Position numbers and translations under genes: made by a program. The notes under the pieces were generated by a model. It was not told the origin of the DNA. It did not search any database and saw only the letters and a program-made list of their open reading frames with translations. A DNA stretch of 64,000 nucleotides from Hexactinellida sp. DTS-2022 (Eukaryota; Porifera; Hexactinellida): contig JAPNXP010000002.1 in assembly GCA_028753945.1 (NCBI GenBank), positions 434,001-498,000 of the forward strand, written 5' to 3'. Shown piece after piece: positions 44,301 through 54,336 of the stretch (positions are counted from its first letter, which is position 1; every line of letters starts with the position of its first letter).

Positions 44301-47300
44301 ATTCATAGGAATATGCAGCTTGTATGCTTTCTGTAGCAATGTATAGGCATTAACCGGAGTTCGTATTAACCGGAGTAATACCCATTGAATAGTTATTGTA
44401 GGGACCTGATTTGTGGAACTGTTTGTTCGTCTTATCCGGAGTTCGTATTAACCGGAGTAATACCCATTGGATAGTTATTGTAGGGACCTGATTTTGTGGA
44501 ACTGTTTGTTCGTCTTATCCGGAAATTCGTATTAACCGTGTTCGTTAACGAGGTTCTACTGTGTAGTATATTTTAGTATACCTTGGTATTAAACTAAAGG
44601 AATTAATAATCTTTGTGAAAATTTAAAGAACTTCAATTTAATGTGTTCTATTAATAGTAATCTATTTGTACCAATACAATTATACGGCCCTCTATAACTT
44701 ATCTGTATAAATATGTAAATGATACTATGTTGTAAGCTCGTATTACACATGCCATTAGGCCACTCGTGTATCCTAGCACGTGGCTGTCCATAGCTTATAT
44801 TTAAAGTCATTATGCATATGTTCCTCTTAACAATTGAGAAATGAAGTACTTAATACCAGTGATTGTATTCGCACTGTTAACGGCTGTAATCGCAGAGAAC
44901 TTTTCTTGCAAAGCAAATGTGTTAGACAGTTACGTTTCACAAAGCGCTTACTACGAATTCCTATTAGCAGAAAAAGAATTGTTATTAATTGTCGGTAACA
45001 TTCGGAGAGCTATACTCTACCTTGGCGATAATCCAGCGGGAAGTGAGGACGTTAGCAATTCTAGTTTTATAGTGTACGACGATAAAACTGGGGATTTGTT
45101 GGGAGGGGGATGGACATGGTCTCTTTGTAAAAACGGGACTTTTTATTCGACTGGGATGGTTAACGGGAAGAAGGTACCTTGTAGCACATCTAATTGTACT
45201 ATAACCCCAACGTCAAAGATCGTATCACAGCTTAAAACGCTTCTACCGATCCCCGGTGTGCCTTCTAAACCCGGAGCTCCCGAAGATTGCCGAGGAGCTG
45301 TTGTGTTAAACGGTATTCCAGTTATACTGAATGTCTTATGGCGAATCGGTGCAATCGATATGCCTCTCTCTACAACAATAATTTCGGAAACTTCTAACTT
45401 AAAAATCGAAACGGAATCGTTACGGGAACTAACTAAAGATGATGAGAAAGACTTCCATAATGTTTGTGAGAAAGCTGAGTTTAGAGAGTATAGCGAGCAT
45501 ACTGGTCTATACGATAAGATCAGCAGTGCTCTTTATAACATAGTATTCTAAATTAGTTAGTTAGTTAGCTGTTAATTAGCTACATAGTTCTTAGTATCGA
45601 TAATACGATTGTTAGTTGGTTGTATTATTGTGTATATATCCCCTAATAAAATTATATAGTAGAAAACTCAATTAGTTTTATAACAAAATAAGCGTTTATT
45701 AAATGCTTTAAATTGGACACGGTCAAAACTTGTTTGCCTGAATATTGTATTGTCATTTGGTCGTTGAAATTTATGATATAAAACACGAAATTTATATATA
45801 ATTATAACACCAAGCAATTCGTCTTGATTAAATTTAGTCAGGTCTGCTTATTATGAAGAACATTTAATTAAGAACAAGCCCTATGGTCCCAATTTAACTA
45901 CTTACATAGGGTTTGTATTAAGCTGAGTTCGTTTATTATGAGCAAAGTAATTGAGGTGTAACTGAAATTGATATAAAGTGGAGTTTAATATAATGTTTGC
46001 AATAACACAGAGTTAAAGTTAACGAATACAAAAATATTAATTAAAATATTTAGCAAGTCGCATTTTGCATAACTCTCGTTAATAGACTTTTTTGCTATTA
46101 GGCGAACACCACTGTAGTTTGAGTAGTTCTTTGATACAATTATACAGTAAACTCCCGTTATAACGAAGTCGGAAATAACGAAATGTAGATTTCCCCCAAG
46201 AGCACTAAATACATTAATTATTATCCGAATATAACGAATATCCGAATATAACGAAGGCATTTACAGGTCCCAAGCACTTCGTTATAACGAGAGTTGACTG
46301 TATTTATTATTTGAACTGTTATATTGGTAAAATTGGTCTAAAACTGTTACCATTCATCGAAAGACATAAATGAAATAATATTATACAAATTCCCAGGATA
46401 AGACACCTGATAGAATATTCTAGAATATTATTTAACTCGAGACGGGCTAAGGAATCACAAGAGTGATTAGGTTTCACGAGTGCTCTATCCGAATTATAGT
46501 ATCACGTGCCAGATACCCGATATACTTATACAAGTTATAACTCCTTTATACAATTGTATTGAACAAGGGAAATGACTATGTTTTGTATAATTATTCTAAG
46601 CATTTTATTTGTGTTTGTAAACACACAAAATGCCCCTAAAATATCCGAAACGTTCACAGCAAATATTCTCATATTTGGGGAGGGTCATAACCACCAAGGC
46701 TCTAAGGGCGTTATATCGCAATGTCTCGACAAGGCAACTTTCTTCTTAAACCTAACATTTCCAATTAATGAACACAACCCAGAAATCGTTAGTGCAATGG
46801 ATTTCCGCAATAAATCCCATATATTTACGTTAATCGTGACTTCGGATGGAAAGAAGGAGTGTGGTTGCCAAGTGCGACGTTGGGAAGCCTATTTTAGTCG
46901 GGAAAAAGGGGCAGATAAAGCTTACCAACCTCCGCCAGAATCTCCAAAACTCGACTGTTGGAAATATCTGGAAGCACCACACAAGGAAGATTACATTTGC
47001 TTCTCAAATTCAACAATAAAGCGCGAATACAAGTTTTTGCTACGTCCCCCGATTCATTATATGGACTACGTAACGTTCGATACTACGAAATGCGTTGCAT
47101 TTGATCTGCCCTCAGAATGCAAGGCACTTGAAGCTAAAAATTGCCGCATGAATAAATATAAATATTAGCTTTGTCGTGTAAACAAGGCATTTTTCGTGTA
47201 AACAAAGTATTTATATGTTTACTAGTAATATTTAGTATTTACCCCTGAGTGTGTTAGTGTGCTATTTATCATAAATAAATACTTTAGAGTGTCAAAGAGT

Positions 47301-50300
47301 TTCATTTATAAAATACTTGAAAATAGTTTAACTAAAGTCCCTTAAAAACATAATAAACATAATCTCAGTTTCAAATTCGCATAATATCAAATCGCATTTT
47401 TCACGAAATTTGCTAATAGGCGAACTTGCTATTAGAGTAGGGTGACCATTGTCCAGTTTTTTGGGCAAAATTTAGAAAATGTCCAGGTTTGTGATTTGTC
47501 CAGTTTTTCCCCAAAATTTGGAATCTGTCCAGTTTTTGTCCTTTTTTTTGACCACCCAGTCATTTTATATAAGTAATATGACTAATTTTTGTCTTGTATT
47601 CCTTTATGTAATGATTCTAATTGCATGTGATTGCGGTATATTCGGTTACCGATAATTTTGTACAGGACTGGTCATTTTATATGGAACCGTTAGTAATCTC
47701 AAAATTACATCTTGCAAGTCTAATTGTTCATTTTTTTCGTATTATAAATCCTGGAGTAATATCAAAATATTATTTTCCCAATCTCCAAAAAGTGGGCCTG
47801 CCTGCCTCGGCCCAATGCATGCCTATTAACTTATTTTCTGTATTGTTTTTAGTTATTTGTACTTTTTCGAACCTTATTAGTTCAGGGTTGCCGTGGGAAG
47901 GGAATTTTCATTCCCATTCCCAATAAATCAGGGTTGTTTGATTTAAATCAAGTGATTTAAATCATTGATTTAAATCATGATTTAAATCAATGATTTTTAT
48001 TAATAAAAATCATGATTTTAATCAAAAATCTGATTTTAATCAAAGAAGTTTGATTTAAATCAATAAAGTCGGACTTTTTTGATTTAAATCAAACTTTTTT
48101 GATTTAAATCAGATTTTTTATGTCTATAGTTTTTTGCGAAAAAAGAAAAGAAATACATTGATAATGAATCAAATTACATTGATGATGAGTCATTAACAAT
48201 GTAATTAATCTATAAGCCAAATAATATACGCCAGTGTGATATAGATTGCAAAAAAAACAATTAAAATCAAAATTCTGATTTAAATCAAAAAAATCTGATT
48301 TAAATCAAAAAAATCGGATTTTTTTGATTTTTTTTAAAAAATCATGATTTTTATCAACCCTGATTCCCATCCCATTCCCACAGGATTTCCGTGGGAATTC
48401 CCATAGGCTAAAAAGATTTCCCATACCCACGGCAACCCTGCTTATTACACATGGCAGTGTTTTTTCTATAAATAAATGGAAAAGCAAGAAATATTGTAGT
48501 AATTGGGCTATAAATTATATGGAATAAGCTCACGGTAATACGAATTGGAAGGTAATACAGACAAATTTTGATAGTCCCCTGATTTAGATATTAACGAGAG
48601 TGCCTATAAACAAGTATATTTTCTATATTACTAATGTAGAATAGAGTATAAACAATGGCTTATCGAGTTATCGTGAATTTGAGTGAACAATTATAACATG
48701 AAATTATATACTCTATATATCAGAGTATGGAATATACAATTTTAAGTTAACACTCCTACGCTCATAATATGAGATTTATCGCGGTTTTAGATTTGTCCAG
48801 GTTTTGGATTTTACGTGTCCAGGAATGTCCAGTTTTTTTGGCCAAAAAATGGAAAATGTCCAGGTTTTCGGTCAAAGCCATTTGGTCACCCTATTAAATA
48901 ATTAGAGGAACATAATTAATATTAAAAGCTCGCTTGGGGACTTAAAATATAACTTGCTAATAGAGCATATTTGCTAGTAGAGTATTTGCTATTAGACGAA
49001 CACATTATAGTCGATATTATATCCTCAATAGTATAATTTCTTATCCCAAAAGTTAATAAATTAAATAACTAACAAACAACTATGTAATTCCAAAAGAAAA
49101 TTATAAAATTATCAGTCTAATTTGATAACCAAGATCAAATATTAATGAAATAAAACCTAACCTTTGGAACACTTTTTAAGGGTACTCTGTACTGATATTT
49201 TGACACCCGACGACCTAATGTTTTTATTGCGTTTTTGGATAGTACTAATATATCTAAGATATCCCTGAAAATATTAGAGTTCTACTATGTATATATCCTT
49301 AGTTATGAACTAGACAATGTCAATATAGGCCTAATCCATACTAGCCAAGGAATTACATAAAATTTTTATTTTAGTTTTTAGCCCGAAACATGTCAATTAT
49401 AAATTATACCTGAGTCAATACTCAATGTTTTCAATCAGACCTAAATGTGCTTTTTCTTTCATCTACTCTATGTTATTGTCATTTTTGTGAAATTGGTCAA
49501 AAAAAACCCCACATTTTTGCATTAAAAGTTTACTAATTCAATTTTTTTGTATTATATTGCCCTTACAACCGCGATTGAAAACATGCGCCTACATATACTG
49601 AGCATTTTAAAAAAAGGTTTGACTTTCTAGGATAAAAATTGAATTTTTTAGATTTTTCTGCCCAAAGTGTCTTTTTGGAAAAAATTTCGAATTTAGAAAT
49701 GACGTAATAGGATCGTTTCTTCTGCAAAATAATTAAAATAAAGACTATTACTGTGAAGAAATAGTCTTCTAATAATATGTTGAAAATTTCAAAAAGATTC
49801 AACAATTTTGAAAAAATTTCATATTTGGGAGATTACGTCATATTTTATTAAAAAACACCATCATTTACTGAAAATTAAGAAAAAAAAAATCATAGAAGTC
49901 AATCTCTACATCATCTAGAGTATTCCTAGTAGTAAATTATGCAATTCTGAGATTCACCATATTTGCCCAAATAGCAATACAGGAATACCTTAAACAGAGT
50001 TTAAACTCGTGGGATAATGGGAATTAACCAGTATACCATTTCTCCTTATTTCCAGTCACGAGCTCAGCTAGTTCCTATATAAGAATTGTATTAAATAATA
50101 TCTATAAGCTATCCCCATAACAATCAAATGATTTCGACAGTAGTTCTATTTGCGTTTACACTATTTGTGTTCGCAAATGCATTGACAACCCCCCCAGCGA
50201 TTTCAGAGACATTCATGGCAAACTGTACCGTATTTCTCCAAATCGAACAGTTCCCTGTCCCCTGTTGGATAACGCAAAGCGACTCCCAAACAGATTTCGC

Positions 50301-51280
50301 ATTTTCCCTCGAACTACCGACAGGCCATCATAAGTACCCTCTCGGCGGCACATTTAAAGAAGTAATCACAGCGGGCAAATGGTACAGCGTATTTCCGGAC
50401 GCATTTGGCAATTCAATATGCACATGTGAAATCAAGAGCTACAAACAGTATTGGTGGTGGGTTCTGGAAACCACACATTTCCCCTTCCCCCCTGCAGGGA
50501 CAAATTTAGATTGCTGGGGTGTAGGAGACTTTGTTGACGAAGCGATTTGCGTGCAATCTTCAAACAGTACTCTACCAGTGAGGGAATACAAGGAACTTTA
50601 TGCGTTGTCTGTGGAATTCATTCAGTACACGGATTATATGGTTGGGGCGACTAATACATCTATGTTAGGAGTGCCAATTCAATGTGCTAACACCGAATGT
50701 GTTTAATTATATGTTTCGTTTTGTATTAGTTAGAAACTCAAGTTTTAGAATTCGAATATATATATGTTGTTGTGGACCTATTATATTATTTATGCAGTAT
50801 TATTATCTGTTAAAGTTCCTTTATAATACAATAGATTCTCGTTAATATGAACACGGATAAGGGAAATATTGGTTAAGGAGTACAAGGTTTAATTCCCTTA
50901 GCCTATATAAATGCATGCAAGTGACTCCAGTTAATACGAATTCCGGATAATACGAATATATTAAGACGGTCCCCTGGTGTCCTATTAACAGACTTTAATA
51001 TAATTGAATCCAATTAGTTTTTTTTAAATTAATATTAAAGGGTTAAAAATTGTATTCATAATTCATAATACTCAACTTAATACAAACCCTATGTAAGTTG
51101 TTAAATTGGGACCATAGAGCTTGTTCATAATAAGCAGACCTGACTGTATATCTATTTATCATTTATAATTCTATTTAGATTCCCAACGGTCTCGGGGCGA
51201 TCCTAGCTCTGCTACAGATGTGCCTATTTATAGTTTTCCCAAAGAAGTCCAGCGGTTCCCTTTCCCTCCTGCCCAGTTGA
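41363..51280 (+). CDS. SLC50A1: SWEET sugar transporter, six exons, 234 aa, with a 6.9 kb last intron
   Basis: Bidirectional sugar transporter with two MtN3 triple-helix bundles. Exons: 41363-41475, 42006-42083, 42153-42282, 43137-43298, 44159-44278 and 51179-51280. Phases match throughout and the ORF ends in TGA. Repeat 1: LAILFTVAVFLSGIDVCREI, SFFPFLAIFLKNCCLWLLYG, NIIGAILSAIY. Repeat 2: CSLYCFASTVVMFGSPLVAG, VIQSKSTDGMSLTLTVTS, WTLYGMLLGD and the final IPNGLGAILALLQM. Length is close to human (221 aa). Exon 4 could also start at an acceptor about 38 bases earlier, but only the site before AACTGG keeps the frame. The last intron (44279-51178) contains three intronless secreted-protein genes. 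Intron 3 holds a TACA microsatellite and intron 4 a MITE-derived satellite. Confidence 0.92.
41502..41657. repeat. MITE family A in SWEET intron 1
   Basis: It runs from CAGTAGAACCTCGTTAGTAG to CGAGGTTCTACTA with the inner CCAGGGGACCGTCA block. Confidence 0.8.
41662..41922. repeat. ACGTTACGTAACG element, second copy
   Basis: The left end TTCAAACGTTACGTAACGC and the inverted right end TTAAAACGTTACGTAACG-TTTGAAC flank GC-spiked inner sequence (TAGGCGCGCG) that is also seen near 37725 and 57360-57540. It sits directly next to the preceding MITE. Confidence 0.6.
42286..42610. repeat. TACA tetranucleotide microsatellite (about 75 units) in SWEET intron 3
   Basis: Nearly pure CATA/TACA repeats. 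The sequence ACTATATAGTA occurs at both ends (about 42308 and 42598). Long ORFs called here in several frames are artefacts of the repeat. Confidence 0.95.
42656..43098. repeat. Cluster of MITE E, an ACGTTACGTAACG fragment and MITE G in SWEET intron 3
   Basis: Family E spans about 42656-42850 (right end GCAGACCTGAC). It is followed immediately by AAACGTTACGTAACGCTTCC with its GGTGTCTAATTTTC inner block. A family G right half (CTTATAACGAATATCCGG to CGTTATAACGAGAGTTCG) follows at about 43008-43098. Confidence 0.65.
43317..43984. repeat. MITE-derived satellite: about 13 tandem copies of a 43-bp MITE end
   Basis: The unit, CAGTAGACTCTGTTAATAGG followed by AAYACCAGGGGACCGTATTA, is exactly the left end of a family B MITE, repeated head to tail from 43317 to about 43866. 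After the last unit the sequence continues into a normal family B body (CACTTGCATGCATTTG) and right end CGAGAGTCTAATG at 43984. The whole block sits in SWEET intron 4, followed directly by a family E remnant (43988-44139). Confidence 0.9.
44340..44562. repeat. MITE remnant with a 100-bp tandem duplication
   Basis: A stretch including GAGTAATACCCATTG, GTAGGGACCTGATTT and GTTTGTTCGTCTTATCCGG is present twice in a row. The right end CGAGGTTCTACTG is that of family A/B. Confidence 0.7.
44841..45551 (+). CDS. Secreted protein of unknown family (236 aa), nested in the SWEET intron
   Basis: Single-exon ORF from an ATG. Residues 1-18 form a clear signal peptide (MKYLIPVIVFALLTAVIA), followed by a mature chain of about 218 residues with seven or eight cysteines, several N-glycosylation sites (NFS, NSS, NGT, NCT) and no membrane anchor. 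I do not recognise the fold. It does not share the ISETF/LDCW motifs of the two following genes, so it may be a separate family or a distant relative. A TATATTTAAAG stretch lies about 40 bases upstream of the ATG. Confidence 0.75.
   Translation: MKYLIPVIVFALLTAVIAENFSCKANVLDSYVSQSAYYEFLLAEKELLLIVGNIRRAILYLGDNPAGSEDVSNSSFIVYDDKTGDLLGGGWTWSLCKNGTFYSTGMVNGKKVPCSTSNCTITPTSKIVSQLKTLLPIPGVPSKPGAPEDCRGAVVLNGIPVILNVLWRIGAIDMPLSTTIISETSNLKIETESLRELTKDDEKDFHNVCEKAEFREYSEHTGLYDKISSALYNIVF
45552..46571. repeat. Spacer with MITE E (45834-45950) and MITE G (46145-46300)
   Basis: The family E copy is inverted and partial (CATAGGGTTTGTATTAAGC). The family G copy is the best in the window: CAGTAAACTCCCGTTATAAC to CGTTATAACGAGAGTTGACTG with TA flanks. 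No gene seen. Confidence 0.7.
46572..47168 (+). CDS. Secreted protein, ISETF/LDCW family, copy 1 (198 aa), nested in the SWEET intron
   Basis: Single-exon ORF. Signal peptide about residues 1-19 (FCIIILSILFVFVNTQ), then the motif PKISETFTANI. The middle has KECGCQVRRWEAYF, and the C-terminal half has KLDCWKYLE, YICFSNSTIKREYK and paired cysteines to the end. The motifs and order are shared with the gene at 50128, so the two are paralogues. The overall pattern (short beta-rich secreted protein, CxC, DCW, NST...REYK) vaguely recalls the ependymin/LolA-like group, but this is only a guess. Confidence 0.78.
   Translation: MTMFCIIILSILFVFVNTQNAPKISETFTANILIFGEGHNHQGSKGVISQCLDKATFFLNLTFPINEHNPEIVSAMDFRNKSHIFTLIVTSDGKKECGCQVRRWEAYFSREKGADKAYQPPPESPKLDCWKYLEAPHKEDYICFSNSTIKREYKFLLRPPIHYMDYVTFDTTKCVAFDLPSECKALEAKNCRMNKYKY
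47883..48440. mobile_element. Middle hAT-like element with CAGGGTTGCCGTGGG ends
   Basis: The ends CAGGGTTGCCGTGGGAAGG and (inverted) CAGGGTTGCCGTGGGTATGG flank purine-rich GGGAAT/ATTCCC repeats. CTTATTA occurs near both ends outside the element, a possible remnant of the target duplication. Confidence 0.7.
47929..48362. mobile_element. Inner element made of GATTTAAATC palindromes, CAGGGTTG ends
   Basis: The element starts CAGGGTTGTTTGATTTAAAT and ends AAAATCATGATTTTTATCAACCCTG, so its TIR begins CAGGGTTG. Nearly all of the interior is degenerate TGATTTAAATCA, each copy self-complementary, so the whole element can fold extensively. ATTCCCA flanks it on both sides. Confidence 0.7.
48900..50127. 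other. AT-rich spacer, no gene recognised
   Basis: Homopolymer-rich sequence with weakly self-complementary stretches (for example around 49600-49860, where TTTTTTAAAA-type and ATTACGTCAT segments recur). I see no ORF with plausible composition and no intact MITE. Confidence 0.4.
50076..50083 (+). promoter_or_regulatory. TATA box candidate of the secreted gene at 50128
   Basis: TATATAAG, 45 bases before the ATG at 50128, the same spacing as in the nested 7TM genes. Confidence 0.5.
50128..50706 (+). CDS. Secreted protein, ISETF/LDCW family, copy 2 (192 aa), nested in the SWEET intron
   Basis: Single-exon ORF. Signal peptide about residues 1-19 (STVVLFAFTLFVFANA), then PPAISETFMANCTVF, matching the copy at 46572. 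Further shared motifs are ICTCEIKSYKQYW, NLDCWGVG, ICVQSSNSTLPVREYK and a terminal cysteine cluster (IQCANTEC). It carries several N-glycosylation sites and no membrane anchor. Together with 46572 it shows local duplication inside the SWEET intron. Confidence 0.78.
   Translation: MISTVVLFAFTLFVFANALTTPPAISETFMANCTVFLQIEQFPVPCWITQSDSQTDFAFSLELPTGHHKYPLGGTFKEVITAGKWYSVFPDAFGNSICTCEIKSYKQYWWWVLETTHFPFPPAGTNLDCWGVGDFVDEAICVQSSNSTLPVREYKELYALSVEFIQYTDYMVGATNTSMLGVPIQCANTECV
50828..51146. repeat. MITEs B and E just before the last SWEET exon
   Basis: Family B is inverted at about 50828-50995 (TGCATGCAAGTGACTCC inside). A family E copy is at about 51040-51146 with right end GCAGACCTGACTG, 33 bases before the final exon. 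Confidence 0.7.
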
Positions 51281-51412
51281 TTGGCTAATTAGCTTTGTAT
51301 TGATTGGTGTTTGGTAGCAATATAACTCTACTGTTTATGCTGTTATAGATGGGAGTTATAATAGGCCTTAGTTAATCCGAACTGTGAATTCGTTCTGATT
51401 AGTGAAGTAATA

Positions 51413-51664
51413 CAGTCGAAACCGGGTTTTCTACTAACTATTTATTCTAAATGTTAAGAAATTCCAATTTTGTTTTATTTTCAATCGGTTTATTCTAACT
51501 ACCGGATTTTTACAGCATTTCTTTTGTAGGCACTATTAATCAACCAACGATCAAAATGTAGTGCCTCAAAATCAAAGGACATGCTGTCGGCACAGCTGTA
51601 ATTTTAGATTTTTCTTACTTTATTTCCATGCAAAGAATTGGTTAGAAAAAACCGGTTTCGATTG
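51413..51664. repeat. MITE family F with internal insertion
   Basis: The ends CAGTCGAAACCGGGTTTTC and AAAAACCGGTTTCGATTG enclose about 90 bases of unrelated sequence (51515-51600) between the usual family F halves. Confidence 0.65.
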
Positions 51665-52086
51665 TATATCTTCTATAGGCATCTATAAAATGAGAATCTC
51701 GATAATCCGAACAAAATTTAAAATACTTGTCTGATACTACTTATTAGTTCACTTCCATAGTAGTATAGTAGCTATATTTAAGATCTTTTCTCACTTTTAT
51801 AATATTTTTGGATCTCCTGTTCAGATTAGTTTGTACTGTATATAGAGCATTCCTTTGTCACAGTACGTTGCTATAATAAACTCCAATTACAATATAGTAA
51901 GTTACTTCTAATTTACCACACAACAACAACAACCATATTAATAAATATAAATACATGCTCAATATGATAGAATAATTGTATGAAAGTACAAAGCAAGTTT
52001 CTAAATAATATGTCTGTCACAAATAATTATGTCTGTCTCAAATAAGCTATTTCTGTCACAAATAAATTATTTTTGTCTCAAATAAG

Positions 52087-52842
52087 TTATTTTTTCTTCA
52101 GCGCATTGAATCTGTCCATCAGACCATCCAACTCTTCGTCGCTGTCCTCTTTTGTGTCGCTTGGTGGCACATGTGGCATATGTGGCATTGTAACACCTTG
52201 ATAACTAGCTCCTTCAGTGGCCCCTGCTGTTGATTCACTCTCGATTGTCTTTGCCAGTTTATCACTAATAGGCTCTGGAATATTAGAAGCTATAAGAACG
52301 CTGGAATCAGGTTTATAAGACACCCCGTAGTTCCTAGCTATTTCCTCTAAGTATCGCTCTATAAGAACTGGGCTAGGGGGCAATACACCCAAACGATGTG
52401 CCACTTTCTCATTAACGCTATTTGTCCTATTCGCGTGAGCCTGTTCTATAAACGGTTTCCCGAATTTCTTTCCCAGCTGTTTCTCCACTTCCACCGCTTC
52501 CTGGATATCGTGTTGTATCCGTGGTGTGGCCCATATTATAGTGTTCACGCACTCCAAGAGGCCCTCTTCACAGTATGCCATGGTCTCAATTAGCCCGGAG
52601 CGCGCGATCAACAAATCGCAATACTGTTGTAATATCTCCATTGCCTCAGTGACGTAGTCTTCTCGTATTATGTGTTCGACTTTAATTCGCGCTCTCTCGA
52701 GTCGCCCAGCTTTTAGGAGATCTGATATTTCCCTTCTGGCTCGCTGGGATTGTTCGGTTTTCTTTTTAATAATAAGTTCGTAGCGGCTGACACACAAACG
52801 GAGATTCGTTTGTAACTTAACACTCTTGAAACCGGTGTTCAT
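52087..52842 (-). CDS. IST1: IST1 homologue, ESCRT-III associated protein (251 aa)
   Basis: IST1 is an ESCRT-III-like factor that regulates VPS4 in cytokinesis, endosomal sorting and tubule cutting. The helical IST1 domain covers about residues 8-180: FKSVKLQTNLRLCVSRYELI, then KKKTEQSQRARREISDLLKAGRLERARIKVEHIIREDYV, all typical. An acidic, Pro-rich linker follows, and the C-terminus ends LDGLMDRFNALKKK, which fits a MIM1 (MIT-interacting) helix. The linker is shorter than in vertebrates (251 against about 364 aa). Intronless; the ATG at 52842 is clear. TATAAATAG lies about 12 bases upstream of the ATG. Confidence 0.95.
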   Translation of the reverse strand: MNTGFKSVKLQTNLRLCVSRYELIIKKKTEQSQRARREISDLLKAGRLERARIKVEHIIREDYVTEAMEILQQYCDLLIARSGLIETMAYCEEGLLECVNTIIWATPRIQHDIQEAVEVEKQLGKKFGKPFIEQAHANRTNSVNEKVAHRLGVLPPSPVLIERYLEEIARNYGVSYKPDSSVLIASNIPEPISDKLAKTIESESTAGATEGASYQGVTMPHMPHVPPSDTKEDSDEELDGLMDRFNALKKK

Positions 52843-53423
52843 TGCTACTATTTATAGAACAATATGTAAATATAAGTTGGGGAATACGTATATTTCAAAT
52901 TATAACCATGGATTACTTGTTTATCAGCCAACATCTTTTCTAATGTATTTTTTAAAACATCAAAAATTCACCTTTGCGAAGCCGGGTTTATATATTGAAA
53001 AGGTGTTCGCCGAAATATAAGTAAGATCTAATCAGATTTGTATCATAAATTCATAGTAAACAAACAATTGTTAGTAAACAACCCATACAAACTTGTTTAC
53101 CGATAATATTGTGTGGTTTATGTGTCCATTATTTAGCGAATTAATACAACAAATGTCCACATTTGCAAATTTATAGAATAATTGTTTGTAGATGCATTTA
53201 TAATATTCCGTTCCAATAAATTGTGTCATAAACCAATACAAATGCGTCAATGGTATTTTTAGTATGATTTGTATTAATTATTATTTGTGAAAGTAATGAA
53301 GTAAGCTAGTTTCTATTTTGAGGTTATTTTGGATTCCATTGGATCTTAGCCGTTGCTAACTTAGCACTTTCTATGTGGATAGGGTAAAGTGGTTTGTAGG
53401 CATTTATACCCAACAATGTTATG

Positions 53424-53592
53424 CAGTATACTCCGCTTAATAGAGTCACCTCGGGACCAGGTTACTATGACCCGATTAAGCGGAGAAATCTATTAACCGA
53501 AATATTTTAAGCCAAAATGTAATTCCGTCCTATAAATCCTGTGAAATTTTGACCCATTAAGCGGAGAAATCTATTAACCGGAGTATACTATG
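53424..53592. repeat. MITE family D in the IST1-profilin spacer
   Basis: It runs from CAGTATACTCCGCTTAATAG to CCGGAGTATACTATG and includes GGAGAAATCTATTAACCG twice. The remainder of 52843-53922 shows no gene. Confidence 0.75.
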
Positions 53593-53922
53593 TATCGAAA
53601 TGGAAAGGTCAGGGAATTAGTCAATCATAGATACCGAGTTTAACAATGGAATGGTATTAAAATTACGGTTAATGACACCTGTTAATACCAATGTCGGAGA
53701 AAACGAACACAAATTTTGAGATTTCTAAAAAATGGAATTTGTGAAAATTTCGTGTTGCTATTTGTCCCATGCATTGGTTTAATTTCTAGTAGACAAAAAT
53801 AACACTGTAATACTAATAATAATAATATTAATAATATACATACAATACCAAACAAACACACCTATTCAATACGAATCTGCCATTGAGAAGCGATGGAGAG
53901 AGAAGGAGAGAAACGAATTCTC

Positions 53923-54336
53923 TCAAAACTCATTCTGTTCCATCCAGTCACAAAGCTTTCCAGCGGCCTTATTGCAACTTCCGGGCTGTTTCCCTTCCGG
54001 ATAATGTGCCACTATGACTGTCCGTTTCGTGCGTTGTATGTAAAGACCACCGTGTTCTTTTTTCTTCGCCATCATCATCTTGTCGTCTCCTCTCAGAAAA
54101 TTGTATTTCATTTCACCAACATGAAGTCCCGAGGCGTAAAACGGTGACATATTACCACTTTTGATTGCGTTTACGATACTCTGTATTTCGTTAGTGGTTA
54201 GTTTAAGACAGTGTCCTTGTCTGTCGGTTGTCCAACGAATGCTGTCTTCTACTCCTATCACGGCTGCCATGTCGATATGGCCCTCGCTCAAATTAACAAG
54301 ATTGTTCTTTATATACGTATCCCACGCTTCTGACAT
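53923..54336 (-). CDS. Profilin (137 aa)
   Basis: Small actin-monomer-binding protein that also binds poly-proline. The start MSEAWDTYIKNNL matches the profilin N-terminus (W..YI..L). AAVIGVEDSIRW, GLHVGEMKYNFLRGDD, GGLYIQRTKRTVIVAHYPEG and the C-terminal helix NKAAGKLCDWMEQNEF follow in the usual order. The length is typical (130-140 aa). Single exon from a clear ATG. The animal paralogue class cannot be decided from this sequence. Confidence 0.92.
   Translation of the reverse strand: MSEAWDTYIKNNLVNLSEGHIDMAAVIGVEDSIRWTTDRQGHCLKLTTNEIQSIVNAIKSGNMSPFYASGLHVGEMKYNFLRGDDKMMMAKKKEHGGLYIQRTKRTVIVAHYPEGKQPGSCNKAAGKLCDWMEQNEF

Larger units (their letters stand above)
47438..48893. mobile_element. 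Outer hAT-like element (TAGGGTGACCA ends) of a three-level nest
   Basis: The inverted ends TAGGGTGACCATTGTCC and TTTGGTCACCCTA are accompanied by repeated GTCCAG-TTTTT motifs in opposite orientation at both sides. Between them, other elements have inserted (47883-48440 and, inside it, 47929-48362). CAGGGTGACCA-type ends are known from hAT MITEs in other animals. No transposase ORF was seen. Confidence 0.65.

Noticed and set aside
47621..47926. 101-aa ORF between the secreted genes
   Set aside because: It crosses the boundary of nested transposon termini and has no recognisable content.
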